Translations under genes and position numbers: made by a program | Notes under the pieces: generated by a model | Told to the model about the DNA's origin: nothing | Databases searched by the model: none | The model's input: only the letters and a program-made list of their open reading frames with translations | From: Pseudolabrys sp. | Lineage (GTDB): Bacteria; Pseudomonadota; Alphaproteobacteria; Rhizobiales; Xanthobacteraceae | Assembly (NCBI GenBank): GCA_026125925.1 | Contig: JAHCKF010000051.1 | Location: forward strand, 1 to 13,386 | Reading direction: 5' to 3' | DNA: 13,386 nt | Part shown: positions 6,377-12,625 of the stretch, piece after piece | Layout: each line of letters opens with the position of its first letter | Numbering within the stretch: position 1 is the first letter of the stretch

Positions 6377-7447
6377 ATGAAGAACCTCTCTCGCGCTCTG
6401 CTGGCCGTTGGCCTGATCGTTGGCTTCGGCAGCGCCGGTGCATCGGCGCAGGACATCATTAAGCTGACTGTCGTCTCGGGCCATCCGCCGGCCACCCACG
6501 GTGTGCGGCTCATTCGCGACTACTTCATCCCGGAAGTGGACAAGCGCCTGGCCGCGGCCGGCGGCAAATACAAGATCGAATGGACGCAGGCCTATGCCGG
6601 CTCCATCGCCAAGCCGGCCGACGTGCTCGAGACCATCGAGAAAGGCATTGGCGACGTCGGCTACGTTCCGGCGCTGTTCGAGGCCGACAAGCTGCCGCTC
6701 GAGCAGATCACCTATGTGACACCGTTCGGCAGCGACGAGCTGGTCAAGCTGATGGATGTCGTCCGTCAGCTGCGCAACGACGTCCCGGAAATGAACGACG
6801 CCTTCAAGAAGCACAATCAGCTGCACCTCGCGAGCGTAGGCGTCGACACCTATCACACACTGACAACCTTCCCGGTCAAGACGGTAGAGGATTTCAAGGG
6901 CCGCAAGATTGGCACCGCCGGCCTTGCGGCGCGCTGGCTGGAAGGAACCGGCTGGGTGCCCGTTAAGGGTGCGCTGCCGGAGTACTACAACTCGATCCAG
7001 ACCGGGATAATCGAAGGCACGATCGTCTTCGAGTCGTCGATCAAGCCTTACAAATTCTACGAGGTCGCCAAGAACATCACCAAGATCGGCTTCGGCGCGC
7101 AACAGGCCTCCGATCTGACCGTGAACCTGCGGCGTTGGAACGCCTTCCCCAAGGAGATGCAGGCGATCTTCCTCGACGTTGCCAAGGAGTATGAGCGCCA
7201 GGCCGCCGTAGCCTATCAGGCTGACGGCGAAAGCAGCATGAAGTTCGCGGCCGAGCACGGAGCGACCATTTCGACCCTGCCGGACGCCGAGCGCAAGAAG
7301 CTGGCGAAGATGCTGCCGAACATCGCCCAAGAATGGGCGAAGAACTTGGACAAGAAGGGTCAGCCCGGCACCAAGGTCCTTAAGACCTACATGGATCTTT
7401 GCCGCAAGGCCGGTCTCCAACACGCCCGCCAGTGGGACCAGGAATGA
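6377..7447 (+). CDS. dctP: TRAP transporter substrate-binding protein, DctP family
   Basis: Periplasmic solute-binding protein of a TRAP transporter, 356 residues. A Sec signal peptide is plain: MKNLSR, a hydrophobic stretch to about residue 20, and a likely cut after ASA (24/25). The mature part follows the DctP layout: an early binding-cleft segment (VVSGHPPATHGVR), IGDVGYVPALF (91-101), DFKGRKIGTAG (172-182), and YYNSIQTGIIEG with FYEVAKNI (203-234). The strongly conserved Arg of the family (as in GLKLRVP of SiaP) is Gly179 here, so the ligand carboxylate, if any, must be held differently. ATG 6377 is chosen because AGGAGG (6364-6369) lies 7 bases upstream; the in-frame ATG at 6371 is too close to it. 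The stop overlaps the dctQ start (ATGA). Confidence 0.92.
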   Translation: MKNLSRALLAVGLIVGFGSAGASAQDIIKLTVVSGHPPATHGVRLIRDYFIPEVDKRLAAAGGKYKIEWTQAYAGSIAKPADVLETIEKGIGDVGYVPALFEADKLPLEQITYVTPFGSDELVKLMDVVRQLRNDVPEMNDAFKKHNQLHLASVGVDTYHTLTTFPVKTVEDFKGRKIGTAGLAARWLEGTGWVPVKGALPEYYNSIQTGIIEGTIVFESSIKPYKFYEVAKNITKIGFGAQQASDLTVNLRRWNAFPKEMQAIFLDVAKEYERQAAVAYQADGESSMKFAAEHGATISTLPDAERKKLAKMLPNIAQEWAKNLDKKGQPGTKVLKTYMDLCRKAGLQHARQWDQE

Positions 7448-8013
7448 CCGGTTCGTCGCAGCCTTCGCCCCGCCGCCTCTCTCCCTTCGGCCTCCTGGCC
7501 GAAGGGATGGGCGCGATTGGTACGCTGTGGATCTTCTTCCTCATGCTGCTGATCAATGCCGACGTGATCGGCCGCTATTTCTTCAACAAGCCACTGGAAG
7601 GAACGACTGAGATTGTCTCCATGTCGATCGTTGGCATCATCTATCTGCAGATGGGCCTAACGCTCCGGCACGAGCGCTTCATCCGCTCGGACGTGCTCAT
7701 TGGCGGGCTGCTGACGAAACGCCCGCGCGCCGGTTACGCGTTGCAGGCTCTGCACCACCTGATCGGCGCGGCGCTGGTCGGGCTGATGGTCTATTTCGCC
7801 GCCCCGTTCGCCTACGACACTTGGCAGCAGGGCGACTATCTCGGCACCGAAGGCGTGTTCGTCTTTTACACGTGGCCGATCAACGCGATTGCGACGACCG
7901 GGGCGGCCGTCGCCTGCATCCAGTTCCTTCTGCTCGGTATCCGCGACCTGCGCGTGTGCTGCGGCCTGATGCCTCCCCCCGAGACCGCGGCAGCCGCGAC
8001 GGAGGTGATCTGA
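7444..8013 (+). CDS. dctQ: TRAP transporter small permease, DctQ family
   Basis: Small membrane subunit of the TRAP transporter, 189 residues, within the usual range. Four membrane segments are visible at about 21-42, 56-73, 95-117 and 139-160. The DctQ signature region is present around residues 35-54 (INADVIGRYFFNKPLEGTTE), with the conserved Arg-Tyr and the glutamate at the start of helix 2. It works in the inner membrane with DctM. The ATG overlaps the dctP stop by four bases (ATGA), implying coupled translation. The last codons form the strong ribosome binding site of dctM, and the stop overlaps the dctM ATG by one base. Confidence 0.93.
   Translation: MTGSSQPSPRRLSPFGLLAEGMGAIGTLWIFFLMLLINADVIGRYFFNKPLEGTTEIVSMSIVGIIYLQMGLTLRHERFIRSDVLIGGLLTKRPRAGYALQALHHLIGAALVGLMVYFAAPFAYDTWQQGDYLGTEGVFVFYTWPINAIATTGAAVACIQFLLLGIRDLRVCCGLMPPPETAAAATEVI
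8001..8010 (+). promoter_or_regulatory. Full-length Shine-Dalgarno sequence for dctM inside the end of dctQ
   Basis: GGAGGTGATC is a 10-base complement to the canonical 3' end of 16S rRNA. Counted from GGAGGT it stands 6 bases before the dctM ATG at 8013. It decides the dctM start within the longer open frame and suggests efficient re-initiation at the TGATG junction. Confidence 0.8.
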
Positions 8014-9326
8014 TGAGTTCGATCGAGATCGGACTGACCAGCATCGCTCTGATGCTGGTCCTGGTGCAGTCCGGCATGCACATCGCCGTCGCCTTGATGC
8101 TGCTGTCCTTCGTCAGCGTGTGGTTGATCAAGGGCGACTTTCAGATCGCCGGCAGCCTGCTGGCACTGTCGATGACCAAGAGCGTCGCGTCCTATTCCTT
8201 CGGCGTCATTCCGCTGTTCGTGGTGATGGGCATGTTCGTCGGCTCTTCCGGCGTTGGTCGCGACACCTTCGAGGTGGCAGCGCAGATATTCCGCCGCCTG
8301 CGCGGCGGCATCGGCATGGCGACGGTCGCTGCCAATGCGGTGTTCGCTGCAGTGAACGGCACCTCGATCGCCTCGGCCTCTGTGTTCACACGAATCGCGG
8401 TGCCGGAGTTGCTGCGGCTCGGCTATACTCCCCGCTTCTCGGTCGGCGTGGTAGCCGGCAGCTCGGTGCTCGGCATGCTGATCCCGCCGAGCCTGTTGCT
8501 CATTCTGTACGGCATCATCGCCGAGGTCTCGATCGGCGACCTGTTCACCGCCGGCATCCTGCCTGGCGTTGTGCTGTCGATCCTTTTCGCCACGGTCATC
8601 TGGCTGCTCGCCACCTTGTTCCCCCGCTTTGTTTGGGCCGAAGGCGTCGGCCGCGAAGGGCAGGCGAAGCTCCACCCGCCCGGCGTGCTTGCCGCTAAAA
8701 GCGCGCCAATCGTTCTGCTAATCTTGCTCGTGCTCGGCGGCATCTACGGCGGCGTCTTCACGCCGACGGAAGCGGGCGCGGTCGGCGCGCTCGGCGCCAT
8801 GATCCTGGCCATCCTGCGACGAACGTTGACCCTCAGGGGGCTGTGGGAGATTCTGCTCGAGACCGGGCACGTCACGGCGTCAATCTTATTCCTGCTCGTT
8901 GCCGCGCATCTTTACGCGACGATGCTGGCGCTGAGTGGCCTGCCGGATTTCATCGGCCATTGGATCCAGACTAGCGGCCTCGGCTACGCAGGCATGATAG
9001 CCGTCTATCTCGTCATCGTCGTCCTGCTCGGGTGCATCCTCGATTCCGCGTCGATCATGCTGATCCTGTTGCCGCTCATCCTTCCAGTCATGGCGCAGCA
9101 GGGCGCCGACCTGATCTGGTTCGGCATCTTGACCATTGTGGCTGTCGAAATCGGCCTCTTGACGCCGCCGCTCGGCGTCGCCGTCTTCGTCGTCAAGAAC
9201 AATTTGAAGGATAGCGAGGTCACGCTCAACGACATCTTCGCGGGCGCCGCGCCGTTCGCGCTGACGATGCTGCTGCTGGTGTTTCTGCTACTTGCGATCC
9301 CAAAACTGGCCACGCTCCTATTATAA
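8013..9326 (+). CDS. dctM: TRAP transporter large permease, DctM family
   Basis: Large membrane subunit that forms the Na+- or H+-coupled transport path, 437 residues with about a dozen hydrophobic segments, close to the family norm. Characteristic blocks run in order: VIPLFVVMGMFVGSSGVG, then AVNGTSIASASVFTRIAVPE followed by the GYTPRFSVG segment, GSSVLGMLIPPSLLLILYG, SIGDLFTAGILPG, FTPTEAGAVGALGA, GCILDSASIMLILLPLILP and GLLTPPLGVAVFVVK. The frame is open further upstream, but the ATG at 8013 is set by the perfect ribosome binding site and the start of family similarity. It is the last gene of the plus-strand operon and faces the amidohydrolase. Substrate specificity lies with DctP. Confidence 0.95.
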   Translation: MSSIEIGLTSIALMLVLVQSGMHIAVALMLLSFVSVWLIKGDFQIAGSLLALSMTKSVASYSFGVIPLFVVMGMFVGSSGVGRDTFEVAAQIFRRLRGGIGMATVAANAVFAAVNGTSIASASVFTRIAVPELLRLGYTPRFSVGVVAGSSVLGMLIPPSLLLILYGIIAEVSIGDLFTAGILPGVVLSILFATVIWLLATLFPRFVWAEGVGREGQAKLHPPGVLAAKSAPIVLLILLVLGGIYGGVFTPTEAGAVGALGAMILAILRRTLTLRGLWEILLETGHVTASILFLLVAAHLYATMLALSGLPDFIGHWIQTSGLGYAGMIAVYLVIVVLLGCILDSASIMLILLPLILPVMAQQGADLIWFGILTIVAVEIGLLTPPLGVAVFVVKNNLKDSEVTLNDIFAGAAPFALTMLLLVFLLLAIPKLATLLL

Positions 9327-9425
9327 GACGCTTGGCATGAAGCCTGCATTCATTAGTCTGGCGGACTGTACTGTTCCAAGGGGCTCGATCGCGGCCGGAG
9401 CTTCGTAACCGAGTTCGATTTTCAT
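9321..9425 (-). pseudogene. Short frame with good ribosome binding site, possible gene remnant
   Basis: On the minus strand a 34-codon frame starts MKIELGYEAPAAIEP and ends shortly after, overlapping the dctM stop. AGGAG stands about 8 bases before its ATG, an unusually good site for a chance frame. I do not recognise the sequence. It could be the start of a gene whose remainder was lost when the TRAP operon was joined here, a real small protein, or chance. Confidence 0.25.
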
Positions 9426-9724
9426 GCTCGATCTCCTCTCGTGAGTGGCTGGTCGGCAATGCGTCTGAAGGCGGACTCTAGTACTCGGTCCGCTCCTTGA
9501 GTGAGTCGGGCCCCTGACGGGTAAATTTTACAGTGCCTACGGCGCCGTCCAGCGTCTCTTTGCTCTGGCCGCGAGATCGCCGGAATTCCTGGGAGGCGCA
9601 GAGGGCGGTGTCACCGCAAATCTCGACGAACGCTAATGCGCGTCTGGGTTGATGGCGAGTTTCTCCGAGGCTGATCCTGCTCTCTTTCATGCCAAGTGGA
9701 CTGAATGTGCGTATAACAGTGTAT
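9327..9724. other. Gene-poor gap between convergent dctM and amidohydrolase genes
   Basis: This 398-base stretch has no gene I can support. It holds the short minus frame described above, an unrecognised 70-codon minus frame (9478-9690, no clear ribosome binding site), a 6-bp inverted repeat GCGGAC/GTCCGC (9471-9493, loop 11) without a T-run, and a small AT-rich dyad GTAAA-T-TTTAC (9521-9531). It may hold transcription ends for both converging units, but no classical terminator is visible. Its composition is mixed, as in decayed DNA. Confidence 0.5.
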
Positions 9725-10675
9725 CTATCGCTTTAAGAGTGTCAGATTCAAAATGTCCCTTGCGTTCTGATGAGCGACGAGTTCGCGTTCTTCATCAGTC
9801 AAAGAAACCTCTCGAAACCAAGTCGTCGCATGATTGTTCGCCGCGTAGGGCCAATCCACCGAAAACAGCACGCGCTCGGCACCCATCTCATCAAGGCATA
9901 AACGCAAGGCGCTGTCTGAGAAGAATCCGCTTGTGGTGACGTAGAAATGCGTCGTGAAGACTTTGCGGAAGTTCTTCATCGGCGTATCACGTGACAGCGC
10001 TTCGTCGATCCTGGTCAGCAGGTATGGGATCGCTTCGCCGAGGTGGCCGAGAATGATCTTGAGCCCGGGGTGTTGCTCGAACAGGCCGCTGAGCACGAGC
10101 CGCATCGCGTGGGTGCCAGTCTCCATGGTGAATCCCCATGCCGCGCGTAGGAACATCGGATGAGTCCTTACGTAGTCGCCGAAGTAACGTCTGGTCACTT
10201 CGGCATCCGGATCCGCGGGGTGAATGTAAAGCGGAACGTCCAGTTTTTCGGCGCAGGCGAACACAGGTCGGTATTCCGGTTCGTCCAGGAAACGGCCATC
10301 GGTTAGGCCGTTGAGGAGCCCGCCTTTGAAGCCGAGCGCGGTCACGCATCGCTCCAGTTCGTCCGCCGCCGCCTGTCCGCCAGCCGTCGTCGGCAGGGCG
10401 GCGAAGGCCGCGAAGCGGTTCGGATTCGCGTTCACACGGGCGGCCAAACGATCGTTGACGCGCGCGCACAAAGCCGGCGCCGCTGCGGCTTCAACGCGCT
10501 GCAGGCCTGGTGGAGCATGCGAAAGGACCTGCATGTCGATGCCTGAGCGGTCCATGTCGCCGATGCGGATCGAATCGAAGTCGAGTAGCTTTTCCGACAT
10601 CGGAGTCGCGTTCATTTTGAAATAGGTGGCAAGCTCCGGATCAAGGTAATGCTCCTCGAGCGTAATCAGCGGCAT
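9725..10675 (-). CDS. Amidohydrolase family protein, gamma-resorcylate decarboxylase/ACMSD-like
   Basis: Metal-dependent TIM-barrel enzyme of 316 residues in the amidohydrolase-2 (ACMSD) group, whose members decarboxylate or hydrolyse aromatic and ring-derived acids. The N-terminus LITLEEHY gives E7 and H9, matching the ExH start of gamma-resorcylate and 2,3-dihydroxybenzoate decarboxylases rather than HxH. Further metal or active-site residues are H152 (LYIHPADP), H211 (GHLGEAIPYLL) and D274 (FSVDWPY). All four expected positions are present, so it should be active, most likely as a non-oxidative decarboxylase (family inference); the substrate is unproven. ATG at 10675 has GGA about 8 bases upstream and gives the exact family start. 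It is transcribed towards dctM and lies 155 bases from the end of the aminotransferase gene, so it probably has its own promoter. Confidence 0.9.
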   Translation of the reverse strand: MPLITLEEHYLDPELATYFKMNATPMSEKLLDFDSIRIGDMDRSGIDMQVLSHAPPGLQRVEAAAAPALCARVNDRLAARVNANPNRFAAFAALPTTAGGQAAADELERCVTALGFKGGLLNGLTDGRFLDEPEYRPVFACAEKLDVPLYIHPADPDAEVTRRYFGDYVRTHPMFLRAAWGFTMETGTHAMRLVLSGLFEQHPGLKIILGHLGEAIPYLLTRIDEALSRDTPMKNFRKVFTTHFYVTTSGFFSDSALRLCLDEMGAERVLFSVDWPYAANNHATTWFREVSLTDEERELVAHQNARDILNLTLLKR

Positions 10676-10732
10676 CGATGTTCCTTTCAGAGCGGCGCAC
10701 CAATTTATTTTTGCGTTTAAGACCTCTGTTTA

Positions 10733-10756
10733 GCTTGTCCTATGAGAAGTACAAGC
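10733..10756. promoter_or_regulatory. Inverted repeat upstream of the amidohydrolase gene
   Basis: GCTTGT (10733-10738) and ACAAGC (10751-10756) form a perfect 6-bp dyad with a 12-base spacer, 58-81 bases upstream of the amidohydrolase ATG. Position and TTGT/ACAA symmetry suit a regulator-binding site. There is no other evidence, and no regulator gene is adjacent. Confidence 0.35.
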
Positions 10757-10830
10757 CGGGGCGACCTGCCGATCCCGGCGCGTTCCGGTTTGGCTCTAGG
10801 TCAACATCTGAAGGCGTGACGATGCAATTA

Positions 10831-12207
10831 TCAGTCAGCCATGCTGGCCCGAACGTCGCGATCTTCGAGCGTTTGATCGAGCGTCAGGCGCGTGCGCTCG
10901 ATAATCAGGTCGATATCCTCTTCCGTGCAGCACAAAGGCGGTGCGAAACCGAGGACTCCGTTGCCGAAGGCGCGAATGACCAGGCCATTAATCCAGGCCC
11001 GGTCGAAAATGCGACGGGACGGATCGGCCGCCGCCGGCAAAGGCGTCTTTTTCGTTTTGTCGGTGACGAGTTCGATGGCCGCGAGCATGCCGCGGCCGCG
11101 GACTTCGCCGACTAAAGGATGGTCCGCTAGAGCGGAGAGGCCTGCCATCAGCCGCTTGCCGGCCTTGCGGCCATTGTCGAGCAAGCCGTTCTCGTAAAGC
11201 CTCAGCACTTCGAGCGCGACCGCAGCGCTCACCGGATGCGCCGAATAAGTGTAGCCGTGGCCGATAGCCTTGGCACCGGCGCCGTCGGCAATCGTCTGGT
11301 ACACGTGATCGGCCATGAACACGGCGCCCATCGGGACATAGCCGGACGTCAGGCCCTTGGCCGTGGTCATGAAGTCCGGATCGACGCCTTCGTCCTGACA
11401 GGCAAAAAGCGGCCCGGTGCGGCCGAAACCGGTGATCACCTCGTCGGCGACAAAGAGAATGTCGAGTTCACGGCAAAGCTCGCGCACGGCCTTGAGCCAG
11501 CCCGGCGGCGGTACGATGACGCCGCCCGAACCCTGGATCGGCTCGGCGTAAAACGCCGCGACGCGCTCCGCTCCGAGCTGTTCGATCTTGGCGCGCAGGG
11601 CGGCCAGCGAAGCCTTGATGATGGCTTCCGTGCTGCTGCCGACCGGATTGCGATAGGGGTAAGGCGATGGAATCTTGTGCTGCCAGTCGAGCGGCATGCC
11701 GAAGCCGTCGTGGAAGGCGGGCAGGGCCGTCAGACCGGCGCCGACGGTCGATGAGCCGTGGTAGCCCTGCTCCAGCGAAATGAACTGGTCTTTCTGCGGC
11801 TTACCGCGCGCCTGCTGATAATAGCGGATGAATCGCACCGTGCTGTCGACGGCATCGGAACCACCTAAAGTGAAATAGATATGCTTGAGATCGCCCGGCG
11901 CGCGCTCGGCGAGCTCCGAGGCCAGGCGTATCGCGGGCTCCGAGGCGAGGTCGAAATAGCCCGTGGCATAAGGCAGCGTCCGCATCTGCTGCGCCGCCGC
12001 CTCGACGATGCTGTCATGGCCGTAGCCGACATTCACGCACCACAGGCCCGCGAAGCCGTCGACCAGTTCGTGACCCGTGGCGTCAGTGACGCGGGCGCCT
12101 TTGGCCGACTTGAGAATGCGCGCGCCGACGCGTTCGTGGCCGCGGTAGGAAGACACCGGATGGATCAGGTGGGCTCGATCCATTTCGATCAAGGAATTGC
12201 TCAGCAT
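10831..12207 (-). CDS. Class III (omega) aminotransferase, PLP-dependent
   Basis: Cytoplasmic PLP enzyme of 458 residues, the usual length for omega-amino-acid:pyruvate or amine aminotransferases. It would move an amino group from an amine or omega-amino acid to a keto acid. Visible motifs: GLWCVNVGYGH (54-64), the phosphate-binding GGSDAVD (115-121), GYHGSS (148-153), AEPIQGSGG (221-229), VADEVITGFGRTG with the PLP-ring aspartate D255 (253-265), and the Schiff-base lysine K284 in TTAKGLTSGY. The open frame extends to 12330, but the ATG at 12207 is chosen because AGGAGA lies 5 bases upstream and the family N-terminus begins there. It lies on the same strand as the GMC gene and the ALDH scrap, as if part of one former amine/alcohol-oxidising cluster. 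The exact amino donor is unknown. Confidence 0.93.
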   Translation of the reverse strand: MLSNSLIEMDRAHLIHPVSSYRGHERVGARILKSAKGARVTDATGHELVDGFAGLWCVNVGYGHDSIVEAAAQQMRTLPYATGYFDLASEPAIRLASELAERAPGDLKHIYFTLGGSDAVDSTVRFIRYYQQARGKPQKDQFISLEQGYHGSSTVGAGLTALPAFHDGFGMPLDWQHKIPSPYPYRNPVGSSTEAIIKASLAALRAKIEQLGAERVAAFYAEPIQGSGGVIVPPPGWLKAVRELCRELDILFVADEVITGFGRTGPLFACQDEGVDPDFMTTAKGLTSGYVPMGAVFMADHVYQTIADGAGAKAIGHGYTYSAHPVSAAVALEVLRLYENGLLDNGRKAGKRLMAGLSALADHPLVGEVRGRGMLAAIELVTDKTKKTPLPAAADPSRRIFDRAWINGLVIRAFGNGVLGFAPPLCCTEEDIDLIIERTRLTLDQTLEDRDVRASMAD

Positions 12208-12264
12208 GGTGTTCTCCTGCTTGGCCGACCGTCTTTCGCGACCGACTTCTACGCCCTGACGTGG

Positions 12265-12304
12265 AAAAGATGCTCCCAACAAGCGCGGCGCCGCGACATC
12301 TTTT
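12265..12304 (-). promoter_or_regulatory. Inverted repeats in the aminotransferase upstream region
   Basis: A perfect 8-bp inverted repeat, AAAAGATG (12265-12272) and CATCTTTT (12297-12304), encloses a 12-bp perfect palindrome CGCGGCGCCGCG (12284-12295). It lies 58-97 bases upstream of the aminotransferase ATG. It could be a regulator-binding site or a leader-RNA stem; the two symmetries have different centres, so they may be separate sites. Confidence 0.4.
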
Positions 12305-12313
12305 GGCTGATTC

Positions 12314-12343
12314 TGCGGCCGGTGCCGCATCTTGTGCGGTCAC
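12314..12343 (-). promoter_or_regulatory. Alternative hairpin arms upstream of the aminotransferase
   Basis: TGCGGC (12314-12319), GCCGCA (12324-12329) and TGCGG (12335-12339) allow two mutually exclusive hairpins sharing the middle arm; the second can be extended by GTG/CAC across a one-base bulge. No U-run follows on the minus strand, so it is not a standard terminator. It may be the transcript end of the lost ALDH gene or an attenuator-like leader, or chance in GC-rich DNA. Confidence 0.25.
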
Positions 12344-12364
12344 CCCCTCGTTCGAGGCGCAAAC

Positions 12365-12443
12365 TCAGCCGAGGCCGCCGATGTGAAAGCTGGCCGATGC
12401 CGGACTGCTTGACGCCGCCGAACGGCGCGACTTCCATCGACAC
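12365..12443 (-). pseudogene. C-terminal fragment of an aldehyde dehydrogenase gene
   Basis: The minus strand encodes SMEVAPFGGVKQSGIG (about 12393-12440), the hallmark block near the C-terminus of NAD(P)+-dependent aldehyde dehydrogenases such as succinate-semialdehyde or betaine-aldehyde dehydrogenase. In an intact gene about 25 more residues follow; here the frame runs into unrelated sequence. The +1 frame reads a short tail ending HIGGLG then stop (12365-12367), which could be the true C-terminus after a small deletion (inference). The roughly 450 upstream residues, including the catalytic Cys and Glu, are absent; the GMC stop lies only about 190 bases further. This is a dead remnant, not an active enzyme. 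Confidence 0.75.
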
Positions 12444-12625
12444 TGACCTCGGCCGAAGGTCGGGCGCGAAGCGAGCCAGACGAAGACAAGGTGCCAGCAG
12501 ACGGGTAAGCGGAATCCGTTTCGTTCCGGCGCCGTTTTGCGCGATGACGCAAGTTGGGAGCGCCGATCAGCGTCGATCGAGCTCGGTCAATTACTCGAGT
12601 TGAGAAACTGGCTGTTGGAACGTGG

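Larger units (their letters stand above)
12208..12625. other. Gap with gene debris and leader repeats between aminotransferase and GMC genes
   Basis: This 418-base stretch has no intact gene. It contains a 3' scrap of an aldehyde dehydrogenase gene (12365-12443, -), several inverted repeats (12265-12343) in the aminotransferase leader, and about 180 bases next to the GMC stop in which I recognise nothing. Confidence 0.6.

Noticed and set aside
5894..7423. 509-codon open frame on the minus strand opposite the FAH and dctP genes
   Set aside because: It is antisense to two genes with clear family motifs; long antisense frames are common in GC-rich codon usage. It shows no recognisable domain and no suitable start site.
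7866..8675. 269-codon minus-strand frame opposite dctQ/dctM
   Set aside because: Low-complexity His/Asp/Gln/Ala-rich translation typical of the antisense of membrane-protein codons; the plus strand is plainly DctQ and DctM.
10678..11115. 145-codon plus-strand frame upstream of the amidohydrolase
   Set aside because: Most of it is antisense to the aminotransferase C-terminus and the rest covers the promoter gap; no domain is seen.
12249..12443. 64-codon minus frame as an intact small gene
   Set aside because: Only its first 17 or so residues are meaningful and they match the C-terminal block of aldehyde dehydrogenases; the rest is unrelated, so it is listed as a pseudogene fragment.
11881..12603. 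240-codon plus-strand frame across the aminotransferase start and gap
   Set aside because: It is antisense to the aminotransferase N-terminus and to the ALDH scrap, with an Arg/Ser-rich translation of no family character.
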